A DNA stretch of 64,000 nt from Alphaproteobacteria bacterium (GTDB taxonomy: Bacteria > Pseudomonadota > Alphaproteobacteria > Rhodobacterales > Rhodobacteraceae). How positions within the stretch are numbered: position 1 is the first letter of the stretch; each line of letters starts with the position of its first letter. The notes under the pieces are model-generated. The model was not told the DNA's origin. It was given only the letters and a program-made list of their open reading frames with translations, and made no database searches. Both the position numbers and the translations under genes were made by a program. Below are positions 28,173 to 36,428 of this stretch, piece after piece. The DNA lies in NCBI GenBank assembly GCA_030425925.1, contig JAUHZO010000007.1, positions 62,001-126,000 of the forward strand, written 5' to 3'.

Positions 28173-29632
28173 CGCCGCGCCCGTTCGGCGTCGAGGATCA
28201 TGATCTGCAGCGCCGCGCGGCGGGCCACGTCCTCCAGCCCCAGCGCACGCAAGGTGGCGAGTGCATCCGTGAGGTCCGGGGCGTTGCCCTCGGCCCCGCT
28301 GGCAAACAGCGCCTGTACCCGCAGGATCACCTCGCCCAGCCGCCCGTCCTGCAACTGGCGCAGCAGCACGTCCGGCGGCTCGGCCCCGCCAAAGGCCGCC
28401 GCGACCGCGCCTGCATGGGGCAGATCGGCGCGTTCTGCCGGGGTTTCGCCCCGCGCGATGGCGGTGAGAAAGCGCAGATCGGGTGTGTCGGGCAGCGGCC
28501 CGGCAGACAGCGCCTCGTATCCCGGCGACAGGAACACCGCCAGCCGTGCCTGCCGCGCGGCGCGACCGTCCAGCGCCAGCGCGGCCAGCGGGGCGGCGTA
28601 CAGCTCGGCCAGCGGCACCAGCAGCCCGGCGCTGGCCATCTGCGGCCAGAGCTGTTGCAGCGCTGCCTCCGCGCTGTCGGGCGCGCCGCGCGCCAGCGCA
28701 CGCTCCAGCCGCTGCAGCCCGGCGGCGCGTTCCCAGACCCCGCCCGAGGCGGCGGGGCGGCGCAGCGTGTACAGCCCCAGCAGGCGGTTGGCGGGCAGGG
28801 CGCTTGCCCGGGCCAGCCGCTCTGCCGCTTCCAGCTGCGCCTTCCAGCCATTGTCGCCGCCCAGGTCGAGCACCGAAAAGGCCAGCGGCAGCGGCGCGGT
28901 GGGCAGCGGTTCGCCCAGCGCCTCGAACAGGCGGAACTCCAGCGGGCTGGGCCGCACCGGCGGCAGCAGCGGCGGCGCGCCCTCGGCCAGTTCGGGATCG
29001 AGAAACCGGGTCAGAAGCTCGCTTTCCCGCGGCCCCAGATCGCCCAGCGCGGCCCCGCTGCGCAGCATCAGCGCGGCCCCCGGCCAGTCGCCGCGGCGGG
29101 CGGTGCAGAAGATGGCAAGCGCCAGGTCGTCGCTCAGCTGCGGGCGCGCGGCGCGCTCGGAGCACAGCGCTTCCGTCCGGCCCTGCAGCAGCGCCAGGTC
29201 GGCCCAGCGGCGAAACAGCACCGGGACGTCATGGCCGGCGATCTCCAGCAGCGCCTGCGCCTCGTCCACCGCGCCGTGGCGCACCAGCCAGTCGATGCGC
29301 GCGGCCAGATGCGCCACGCCGTCGTCGCCGGCCGCGGGCGGGTCGGCCTCGGCCAGCATCAGCACCCGCATCAGCCCCTGCATCGCGGGCACCGCCGGGT
29401 CTACCGCGCCGATGAGCGCGCGCAGCGTGGCCGGGTCCGATCCCAGCCACAGGCTGCCGGGCAGCCCGGTCACCCGGGCCGGAAGCAGCCCCGCCGCCCC
29501 GGGCGAGGGCCCGTCCAGCGGCAGGGACTCCACCGGCGGCGGCGTGGCGCTGTCGGCGACCGGGTCGCCCTGCGCCGCCAGCGCGCCGGGCAGCGCGCCC
29601 AGCAGCAGCAGAAGGGCGGTCCTATTGCGCAT
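28169..29632 (-). CDS. Secreted helical-repeat protein of unknown function
   Basis: The 487-residue protein has an N-terminal signal peptide (MRNRTALLLLLGALPGALA) and otherwise consists of Ala/Leu-rich amphipathic helices that look like degenerate TPR-type repeats. No enzyme motif was seen. The ATG at 29632 has GGAG 5 nt upstream, and a much longer open frame upstream is a shadow. Its stop overlaps the xerD start by four bases, and its start overlaps the end of the 49-residue membrane-protein gene. The three probably form one operon. Function is unknown, with a periplasmic location likely. Confidence 0.75.
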   Translation of the reverse strand: MRNRTALLLLLGALPGALAAQGDPVADSATPPPVESLPLDGPSPGAAGLLPARVTGLPGSLWLGSDPATLRALIGAVDPAVPAMQGLMRVLMLAEADPPAAGDDGVAHLAARIDWLVRHGAVDEAQALLEIAGHDVPVLFRRWADLALLQGRTEALCSERAARPQLSDDLALAIFCTARRGDWPGAALMLRSGAALGDLGPRESELLTRFLDPELAEGAPPLLPPVRPSPLEFRLFEALGEPLPTAPLPLAFSVLDLGGDNGWKAQLEAAERLARASALPANRLLGLYTLRRPAASGGVWERAAGLQRLERALARGAPDSAEAALQQLWPQMASAGLLVPLAELYAAPLAALALDGRAARQARLAVFLSPGYEALSAGPLPDTPDLRFLTAIARGETPAERADLPHAGAVAAAFGGAEPPDVLLRQLQDGRLGEVILRVQALFASGAEGNAPDLTDALATLRALGLEDVARRAALQIMILDAERARR

Positions 29633-29771
29633 CGAGCTCCACGGGCAGATGGATTTCGGTCTGGGGCGGGCTGAAATTCGCCCCGAAGAACGGCCCGATA
29701 TAGGCATAGGCCACAAGCGCGATCGCCCCCAGCACCAGAAGGTAGAACAGCCATTTGAGGATGCGGCCCAT
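29622..29771 (-). CDS. Small single-pass membrane protein (49 aa)
   Basis: The 49-residue protein has one membrane helix (WLFYLLVLGAIALVAYAYI, about 7-25) and a short proline-containing outer tail ending VELDAQ. AGGA precedes the ATG at 29771, and its end overlaps the next gene's start by 11 bases, a strong sign of a real coupled gene. It is first in the small operon that ends with xerD, divergent from aroK. Function is unknown. Confidence 0.7.
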   Translation of the reverse strand: MGRILKWLFYLLVLGAIALVAYAYIGPFFGANFSPPQTEIHLPVELDAQ

Positions 29772-29866
29772 CGCGTCTTTCCTGCCTCGCGTTTTTTCCA
29801 ACTTATACCTAGCCTTTTTGTCGCGATCACGTCATTCACGCAACGAAGATAACGAATGGGCGACAG

Positions 29867-30439
29867 ATGGCCGAAGGCGGCAGGCACAAGGGATTGATCC
29901 TGCACAAAACTGTAGTGCTCGTGGGAATGATGGGCGCGGGCAAGACAGCGGTGGGCCGGACCCTTGCCGCGCAGCTGGGCGTGCCGTTTCGCGATTCGGA
30001 TCACGAGATCGAAGCAGCGGCGGCGATGACCATCGCCGAGATCTTTGCCCGCGACGGAGAGCCGTTCTTTCGCCGCAAGGAACAGCAGGTGATCGACCGG
30101 CTGCTGGACGACACGCCGTCGGTCCTGTCCACCGGCGGCGGTGCCTTCCTGAACCCGCAGACGCAGCAGATGATCTCGGCCAAGGGGGTGTCGGTCTGGC
30201 TGGATGCCGATCTCGACCTGCTCTGGGCCAGGGTGCGGCACAAGGACAGCCGCCCGCTGTTGCGCACCGCCGATCCCAGGGGCACGCTGGCGGCGCTGTA
30301 CGACACCCGCGTGCCGGTCTATGCGCAGGCCGACCTGGCGGTGAAAAGCACGCCCGATGTCACGCTCGACGCCATGGCGGCGCGGGTGGCGGCGGCGCTG
30401 GCGGCGCATCGCCCCGATGTCCTGGAGGAGCTTGCATGA
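29867..30439 (+). CDS. aroK: Shikimate kinase
   Basis: The 190-residue cytoplasmic kinase phosphorylates shikimate at the 3-hydroxyl in chorismate synthesis. The P-loop GMMGAGKTAVG is at 20-30, the shikimate-binding DSDHEIE at about 43-49, and STGGGAF at about 87-93. The ribosome site is weak, and no better ATG lies in frame nearby. The stop overlaps the aroB start (ATGA), a standard aroKB operon. The N-terminal 12 residues exceed the usual start, so the true start could be slightly later. Confidence 0.93.
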   Translation: MAEGGRHKGLILHKTVVLVGMMGAGKTAVGRTLAAQLGVPFRDSDHEIEAAAAMTIAEIFARDGEPFFRRKEQQVIDRLLDDTPSVLSTGGGAFLNPQTQQMISAKGVSVWLDADLDLLWARVRHKDSRPLLRTADPRGTLAALYDTRVPVYAQADLAVKSTPDVTLDAMAARVAAALAAHRPDVLEELA

Positions 30440-31560
30440 TCGAAACCGTTGCCGTCCCCTTGCCCGGACGGGCCTATGACGTGCGCATCGGAACGGGCCT
30501 GCTGGCCCGCGCCGGCGCAGAGATCGCGCCGCTGCTCAGGCGTCCGCGCGTGGCCGTGGTGACCGACGAGACGGTGGCCGGGGCACATCTTGCGGCGCTG
30601 ACCGATGCGCTGGAGGCGCAGGGCATCGCCACGGTGGCGCTGCGCCTGCCGCCGGGCGAGGCGACCAAGTCCTGGCCGCATTTCACGCGCTGCGTGGAAT
30701 GGCTGCTGGAGGAAAGGATCGAACGGCGCGACGTGGTGGTGGCCCTGGGCGGCGGGGTGATCGGCGATCTGGTGGGCTTTGCCGCGGCCGTCCTGCGCCG
30801 GGGTGTGCGGTTCGTGCAGGTGCCCACCACGCTTCTGGCCCAGGTCGACAGTTCGGTCGGGGGCAAGACCGGGATCAACGCGCCGCAGGGCAAGAACCTG
30901 ATCGGGGCCTTCCACCAGCCCGCCCTGGTTCTGGCCGATATCGGCCTGCTGGAGACCTTGCCCGCGCGCGACTTTCTTGCCGGTTATGGCGAGGTGGTGA
31001 AATACGGGCTGCTGGGCGATGCGGCGTTCTTCGAATGGCTGGAGCAGAACGGCCCCGCGCTGGCCGCGGGCGACGTGGCGGCGCGGGCCCATGCCGTGAA
31101 ACGCTCGGTCGAGATGAAGACCGAGATCGTGTTGCGGGACGAAACCGAACAGGGCGACCGCGCGCTTCTGAACCTGGGCCACACGTTCTGCCATGCGCTG
31201 GAGGCCGCCACGGGCTATTCCGACAGGTTGTTGCACGGCGAAGGCGTGGCCATCGGCTGTGCGCTGGCCTTCGAGTTGTCGGCGCGGCTGGGGCTGTGCC
31301 CGCAGGAAGAGCCCAGCCGCGTGCGCGCGCATCTGCGCGCCATGGGGATGCGCTGCGATCTGGCGGACATTCCGGGCGACCTGCCGGGGGCAGAGGCGCT
31401 TCTGGACCTGATGGCGCAGGACAAGAAGGTGGTGGACGGGCAGCTGCGATTCATCCTGGCGCGCGGCATCGGGTCGGCCTTTGTCACCTCGGATGTGCCG
31501 CGCGACGCCGTGCTGGCGCTGCTGCACGATCAGCTGGCCGGGCGTCGGGCCGCGCCCTGA
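30436..31560 (+). CDS. aroB: 3-dehydroquinate synthase
   Basis: The 374-residue NAD- and zinc-dependent enzyme makes 3-dehydroquinate from DAHP, the second step of the shikimate pathway. Motifs are GGGVIGDLVGFAAAVLRRG, the signature SSVGGKTGINAPQGKNLIG, and the metal ligands E in GEVVKYG and H in NLGHTFCHALE. It starts inside the aroK stop with GGAGG close upstream. Its 3' end overlaps the converging site-2 protease gene by 31 bp. Confidence 0.95.
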   Translation: MIETVAVPLPGRAYDVRIGTGLLARAGAEIAPLLRRPRVAVVTDETVAGAHLAALTDALEAQGIATVALRLPPGEATKSWPHFTRCVEWLLEERIERRDVVVALGGGVIGDLVGFAAAVLRRGVRFVQVPTTLLAQVDSSVGGKTGINAPQGKNLIGAFHQPALVLADIGLLETLPARDFLAGYGEVVKYGLLGDAAFFEWLEQNGPALAAGDVAARAHAVKRSVEMKTEIVLRDETEQGDRALLNLGHTFCHALEAATGYSDRLLHGEGVAIGCALAFELSARLGLCPQEEPSRVRAHLRAMGMRCDLADIPGDLPGAEALLDLMAQDKKVVDGQLRFILARGIGSAFVTSDVPRDAVLALLHDQLAGRRAAP

Positions 31561-32621
31561 CGTGGCGCGCGCAACACCATCAACTCGCCCACATTCTCGC
31601 GCGTGATGTAGCCCAGCACATGCCCCGCGGCATCGGTGGCGGCCACCGCCGGGGCCTCGGCCAGCGCGTCCAGTGCGTGGTTCAGCGGTGCGGTCAGCGG
31701 CAGGGTGGGGATATCGGTGGTCATCGCCTCGGCCACGGGGCGGGTGTTCTGCCCTTCGGCCATGGCCTGGAACAGGGCGGCGCGGGTCAGGAAACCCTGC
31801 AGCCGTCCGGCCCCGTCGAGCACCGGGAATTCGTGCTGTGTGGTGCGGATCAGCGTCTGGGCGGCGACATGCATCGGGTCCGACGGCGCGAGCCGTTCGA
31901 AACTGGTGATCATGGCATCGCGCACCGACAGGCCGCGGGCGATGTCGCGGCTGGCCACCTCGTTCGATTCGGCCTGCGCGGCCAGAAAGATGAACACGGC
32001 GATCAGCAGCAGGATCAGATTGCCCGAGGTCAGCCCGAAAAAGCCGAAGAGAAAGGCCGCGATCTGCCCGGCGGTGGCGGCAATGCGGGTGGCCTGCACC
32101 CGGTCCAGCCGGAGCGCCAGAAGCGCCCGCAGCACCCGGCCGCCATCCATCGGAAAGGCCGGGATCAGGTTGAACAGCGCCAGGAACAGGTTGACCGCCG
32201 CCACCCGGCCCAGAACATCCGCGCCGCTGCCGGGTTCGGCCAGGGCGGTGATCTGCGTCGTGGCCCCGAAGGCCACCAGCAGCGCCCAGATCGCCACATT
32301 GACCGCCGGCCCCGCCAGCGCGACGGCAACCTCGTGCATCGGGCGTTCGGGCAGCCGCTCCATCCGCGCCATGCCGCCGATGGGCAACAGCGTGATGTCC
32401 GGCGTGGCGATGCCATAGCGCCGCGCCATCAGGGCGTGACCGTATTCATGGGCAATCACGCAGGCGAAGATCGCCAGCACAAAGACGGTATCGGCCAGCG
32501 CGGCCGCCGCACCCCCCTGGGAAAAGGCCGCCGCCGCCACCCAGGCCAGCAGCAGGAAGAACGTGGCATGCACGCGCAATTCCGAGCCCAGAAGGCGGCC
32601 AATGGGAAAGGACCAGGTCAT
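31530..32621 (-). CDS. Site-2 protease family (M50) membrane protein with CBS domains
   Basis: The 363-residue integral-membrane zinc metalloprotease has HEYGH at 58-62, with metal ligand D159 in NLIPAFPMDGGR. About six hydrophobic segments are followed by two CBS domains (about 230-345). It resembles SpoIVFB/Rip3-like members, in which CBS domains bind nucleotides to control cleavage. AGGA lies before the ATG at 32621. The substrate is unknown, and no obvious anti-sigma factor gene is adjacent. The tail-to-tail overlap with aroB is 31 bp. Confidence 0.88.
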   Translation of the reverse strand: MTWSFPIGRLLGSELRVHATFFLLLAWVAAAAFSQGGAAAALADTVFVLAIFACVIAHEYGHALMARRYGIATPDITLLPIGGMARMERLPERPMHEVAVALAGPAVNVAIWALLVAFGATTQITALAEPGSGADVLGRVAAVNLFLALFNLIPAFPMDGGRVLRALLALRLDRVQATRIAATAGQIAAFLFGFFGLTSGNLILLLIAVFIFLAAQAESNEVASRDIARGLSVRDAMITSFERLAPSDPMHVAAQTLIRTTQHEFPVLDGAGRLQGFLTRAALFQAMAEGQNTRPVAEAMTTDIPTLPLTAPLNHALDALAEAPAVAATDAAGHVLGYITRENVGELMVLRAPRQGAARRPAS

Positions 32622-32791
32622 GGAGGCTTCCTCGGGTTGGGGTCATCGTTCCACAGATAGGCGGCGCACCCGCCATGCGCCAGCATGCGGCGGCGGGATA
32701 TCGCGCCGGGGGCCTCGGGATGCAATTGCATGTTGCATTCGCGCGTGCGTTCACAAATTATGGCTGTGATTTGCCCACGTCAGATTTTTTC

Positions 32792-32899
32792 ATGGACATG
32801 ACCCAGCTTCCTGCCCGCATTCCCCCGATACGCCCCGATTTCCGGAGCGTTCAAAAGGCGCGACAGGGCCCTCTGCGCCCGCACCCGGGGCCGCACTGA
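32792..32899 (+). CDS. Possible 35-aa leader ORF before the MFS gene
   Basis: A short ORF (MDMTQLPARIPPIRPDF...) ends in a TGA that shares its A with the ATG of the transporter (TGATG), as in translational coupling. It has no clear ribosome site and no recognisable family. The surrounding 32622-32898 is otherwise gene-free, AT-rich at 32730-32790, and should hold the promoters of the M50 and MFS genes. It may be chance. Confidence 0.25.
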   Translation: MDMTQLPARIPPIRPDFRSVQKARQGPLRPHPGPH

Positions 32900-34026
32900 T
32901 GCAGGGGCCGTCGCCGCGCGCCGTTCTGGGGGCCAGCATCGTGTCGGCCTGTGGCTCGCTTCCGGCGCAAAGCCTGCCGCTGATCATCGCGCTGTTTTCC
33001 TCGGCCGGACTCTGGAGCCTGGCGCAGATCGGCTGGATGTCGGGCATGTTGCTGATCGGGCAGACCGTGGGCTCGCTGGCCTTCCCGCTCTACTCCACCT
33101 CGCGGCTGAACCTGCGCGAGACGCTGGCGCTGGCGGCGCTGTCCCTTGCCGCGCTGACGCTGTCGGCCTTTGCCGGGTTTGCGGGCAACATGCTGTGCTG
33201 GTTCGTGGTGGGCGTCTGCGCCAGCGGGTTCCAGTATGTCGGGCTGGTCACCGCCACGCAGGCCGCCAATCCCAGCGCGGCCTTTTCGCTGCGCCTTGCG
33301 GTGGCGCTGTTCTTTTCCAGCGTGGTCCTTGTGGTGTCGGGCCTGTTCCCGGAGGCGCCCGCACTGCTGGTGCTGGGCAGCGTGGCGCTGGCGCAGGCCG
33401 CCCTGGTGACGCTGGGCGCGCTCTTGGCGGGGCTGGGGCGCGAAACCGGTGCCGGGCGGGACGCCGCTGGGCCCCGTGGGCTGCGCCTGTCCATCGCCGG
33501 ATGGATCATCCCATGTTTCGGCCTGCTGATCTCGTTCATCACCTTCCTGCCGGTGTCGCTGGGCAGCGGGCGCGCACCGCACGAGGTGGTGCTGATCATG
33601 GGCCTTGCGCGGATGCTGGCGGCTCCGGTGCTGTATGCCGTGCAGGGCCGCGGCAGCCTGTTTCCCGCCGCGCTGGTGTTCTGGCTGTTCCCGCTGCTCA
33701 GCTACGCCGCGTTTGCCGGGGTGTTGTCGGCGGTGGATCTAGTGGCGGTGCTGTGCCTGTTTGCCTTCGAGGTGCTGATGAACACCGTCAGCTCGCGCTT
33801 TCTGGGCGAGATGTCGGCCCGGCACCGGCGGGCAGAGACCCGCTGGATCGGCACCTATATCCAGCTGGGCGCCGGGCTGGCGCATGTCGCCACGGGCTAT
33901 GCCCTGTCATCGGCGCTGGCGGAGGGGTATTTCGCGGTGCTGGCGGCGGCACATCTTCCGCTGCTCTGGTTCCTGCTGGCCGCGCGCCGCCGCAGGGCTT
34001 CCAACGGGGCCACAAGGGCAGCGTGA
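32899..34026 (+). CDS. MFS-type transporter
   Basis: The 375-residue, very hydrophobic protein has roughly eleven to twelve membrane helices and a loop at about 175-195 (GRETGAGRDAAGPRG) where MFS proteins often have their central cytoplasmic loop. No substrate signature is readable. The start is the ATG sharing a base with the preceding short ORF's stop. It stands between the site-2 protease and ssb, with no catabolic genes to hint at a substrate. Confidence 0.65.
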   Translation: MQGPSPRAVLGASIVSACGSLPAQSLPLIIALFSSAGLWSLAQIGWMSGMLLIGQTVGSLAFPLYSTSRLNLRETLALAALSLAALTLSAFAGFAGNMLCWFVVGVCASGFQYVGLVTATQAANPSAAFSLRLAVALFFSSVVLVVSGLFPEAPALLVLGSVALAQAALVTLGALLAGLGRETGAGRDAAGPRGLRLSIAGWIIPCFGLLISFITFLPVSLGSGRAPHEVVLIMGLARMLAAPVLYAVQGRGSLFPAALVFWLFPLLSYAAFAGVLSAVDLVAVLCLFAFEVLMNTVSSRFLGEMSARHRRAETRWIGTYIQLGAGLAHVATGYALSSALAEGYFAVLAAAHLPLLWFLLAARRRRASNGATRAA

Positions 34027-34106
34027 CAGGGCCCGCGCCGCCGCAGCAGTCCGATGCGCGGCCGTTCCCGCAGGGCGGGTCCGGCGGAGCGGCCGCCGGG
34101 GCGCTG

Positions 34107-34607
34107 TCAGAACGGGATTTCGTCGTCGATATCGCGGGACGGCGCGCGTGCCGGGCCCGAGCCGGAACCGGAGCCCGATCCATAGCCCGGATCGTCATAG
34201 CCGCCACCGTACTCCCCGCCGCCCGAGCCGCCGCCATAGCCGCCCCCGCCTTCGCCACGGCCGTCCAGCAAGGTCAGCTCGCCCCGGTAGGGGCGCAGCA
34301 CCACCTCTGTGGTATAGCGGTCCTGCCCGGACTGGTCCTGCCATTTGCGGGTTTCCAGCTGGCCTTCAAGATAGACCTTCGATCCCTTGCGCAGATACTG
34401 CTCGGCAATCCGCGCCAGCGGTTCCGAGAAGATCGCCACCGAATGCCATTCCGTGCGCTCGCGCCGTTCGCCGGTGTTGCGGTCCTTCCAGCTTTCCGAT
34501 GTGGCGACGCGCAGGTTGCACACCTTGCCGCCGTTCTGAAAGGTGCGCACCTCCGGGTCACGCCCCAGATTGCCCACCAGGATCACCTTGTTGACGGAAC
34601 CGGCCAT
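34107..34607 (-). CDS. ssb: Single-stranded DNA-binding protein
   Basis: The 166-residue protein coats single-stranded DNA in replication, repair and recombination. The OB-fold (about 1-110; [40 protein letters not shown]) is followed by a glycine-rich linker and the acidic tip DDEIPF that recruits partner proteins. The ATG at 34607 with GAGGTG is chosen over an in-frame start 19 codons earlier. It is a single gene divergent from a lytic transglycosylase. Confidence 0.96.
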   Translation of the reverse strand: MAGSVNKVILVGNLGRDPEVRTFQNGGKVCNLRVATSESWKDRNTGERRERTEWHSVAIFSEPLARIAEQYLRKGSKVYLEGQLETRKWQDQSGQDRYTTEVVLRPYRGELTLLDGRGEGGGGYGGGSGGGEYGGGYDDPGYGSGSGSGSGPARAPSRDIDDEIPF

Positions 34608-34756
34608 ATCGAACACCTCGCGAATCTCATCAGCAGATATCTGCCGGACCCTACACCAGCCCATCAGGGTTAATAAGGGGTGAAGCCGGAACGCTGGCGG
34701 ATCGGATGAAAATCGCTATAGTCGGGCCAAAGCCGGAACGGGCAAGGGGGAAGCGG

Positions 34757-35374
34757 ATGAGCCGGGCAGCCAGACGCGTGGGCGTATCACTTGCACTGAT
34801 CGCATTGGGGCAGACCGTGGCCGCCGACGTGATTTCGTCGCAGGGCCGGTCGCGGGTGTTTTCCTCGCAGACCCGGGTGCTCGACAGCCGCGCGGCGCAG
34901 CAATACAACAACTCGGTGCGGTTGCAGCCGCCCAAGGTGATCACCCCCACGAAATACGGCCCCGCCGATGGCGGCGATCCGGGCAGCCTGCCCACCTACC
35001 GGGGCAGCTACCGCGGGCCTTATGCCGACATGGCCCGCGCCGCCGCCCGTCAGCACGGGGTGCCCGAGGATCTGTTCCTGCGGCTGGTCAACCAGGAAAG
35101 CCGGTTCAACCCCAAGGCCCGTTCGCACAAGGGGGCGATCGGGCTGGCGCAGCTGATGCCCGGCACCGCGAAACAGCTGGGCGTCGATCCGCACGATCCG
35201 CGCCAGAACCTCGAAGGCGGCGCGCGCTATCTCAAGCAGCAATACCGCAAGTTCGGCTCGTGGCGGCTGGCACTTGCGGCCTACAATGCGGGGCCCGGCG
35301 CGGTGCAGAAACATGGCGGCGTTCCGCCCTTCCGCGAGACGCGCAATTACGTGAAGAAGATCTGGGGCAGCTGA
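34757..35374 (+). CDS. Lytic transglycosylase, SLT (family 1) type
   Basis: The 205-residue exported protein has a signal sequence ([18 protein letters not shown]) and a C-terminal SLT domain with catalytic glutamate in [12 protein letters not shown], then [18 protein letters not shown] and [14 protein letters not shown]. It is predicted to cleave peptidoglycan strands in the periplasm. The ATG at 34757 has GGGGGAAG 7 nt before it, and the earlier ATG at 34706 lacks a ribosome site. It is short compared with Slt70 and has no other domain. A role in assembly of an envelope-spanning machine is possible but not shown. Confidence 0.88.
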   Translation: MSRAARRVGVSLALIALGQTVAADVISSQGRSRVFSSQTRVLDSRAAQQYNNSVRLQPPKVITPTKYGPADGGDPGSLPTYRGSYRGPYADMARAAARQHGVPEDLFLRLVNQESRFNPKARSHKGAIGLAQLMPGTAKQLGVDPHDPRQNLEGGARYLKQQYRKFGSWRLALAAYNAGPGAVQKHGGVPPFRETRNYVKKIWGS

Positions 35375-35461
35375 GGCCGCGGCGTACCGCCCCGCTTAAT
35401 CCTTGCTTATCGCTTTGCTGAGACAGTCCCGCCGTGACTCGGACAGGCAGGGATTTACGGC

Positions 35462-36412
35462 ATGCGGGCGACGGGAACAGGCGGGATCGCGGCGGCGTTC
35501 TGCGTGATGGTGCTGCTGTCTGCGCTGCTGCCCGGCGCGGCGCTCGGGCAAAGCTGCACCGTCCCCGAAGACATACGCCGGCTGACGATTCGGCTGACCT
35601 CGGTGGCGCAGACCGGCCTCGCCGCGCCGCGTGACCGGCAGCGCCTGTCCGAAAGCCTTGCGCCCCTGTCCGAACAAACCGTCCTGCGCGCCCTTCAGGA
35701 CGAGGGGCTGGACCAGCTGGTGCCCTCGGCCCTTGCCCTGCTGGGCGAGGCGCATCGAATCGCCGATGGCGGCGGGCCGGACCGCCTGCCGCATCTGCGC
35801 CGCCAGCTGGCCGAGTTCGAGCGGGTGGCGGCGCTGCCCTGCAATGCCGACGGCTTCGCCCTGTTCCAGCGCATTCAGGAACTGCGCCAGGGCGGCTGGC
35901 GCTTCACCGATGACGACGGGGATGGCAGCGGCGTTGCGGTCGACCTGCGCCAGGACACGCAGGTGCGCCCCACCAGCCTGATCGGTCTTCTGGCGCTGGT
36001 CATCCTGGGGCTTTACGCCCTCGATTTCGCCTATCGCTGGATCATGGCCCTGATCTACAACAGAAAGATGTGCCGCATCCCGGCCGCCCTGGTCTGCGGC
36101 AAGCAGACGGTCAGCGGCCTTGTCCTGACCCTGGGCCGTGGCGGCTGCCGGTTCCAGCCCGACGACATGTTCGCCTTTGACCTGATGCTGGCCAACCTGC
36201 GCAACGCCCGGTCGGTCCTCGCCATCCATGACGCGGACCTGCCCGCCCGGGTCAGCACCATCCATGACGACTATGCCGATTTCCGGTTCGAGGAACGGCT
36301 GCCGCTCAAGCGGCAGCGCGATCTGCTGGCGCGCTCGACGATCTCGCCGTTCTACGCCAAGAAGGCGCGCGCCCGCAGCATGCCTCCCGCCCCGGAGACC
36401 GAAGGCAGCTGA
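35462..36412 (+). CDS. Membrane protein with possible divergent PilZ-like C-terminus
   Basis: The 316-residue protein has a signal or anchor helix (about 8-29), a periplasmic helical region to about 170, a second membrane helix (TSLIGLLALVILGLYALDFA) and a cytoplasmic C-terminus. There RKMCRIPAALV...VLTLGRGGCRF loosely follows the PilZ pattern RxxxR...D/NxSxxG, which binds cyclic di-GMP. The second motif lacks the usual D/N-x-S, so nucleotide binding is doubtful. No family is firmly recognised. It follows the lytic transglycosylase gene by 87 bp on the same strand. Confidence 0.6.
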   Translation: MRATGTGGIAAAFCVMVLLSALLPGAALGQSCTVPEDIRRLTIRLTSVAQTGLAAPRDRQRLSESLAPLSEQTVLRALQDEGLDQLVPSALALLGEAHRIADGGGPDRLPHLRRQLAEFERVAALPCNADGFALFQRIQELRQGGWRFTDDDGDGSGVAVDLRQDTQVRPTSLIGLLALVILGLYALDFAYRWIMALIYNRKMCRIPAALVCGKQTVSGLVLTLGRGGCRFQPDDMFAFDLMLANLRNARSVLAIHDADLPARVSTIHDDYADFRFEERLPLKRQRDLLARSTISPFYAKKARARSMPPAPETEGS

Positions 36413-36428
36413 GCCCGCCGCAAACGGC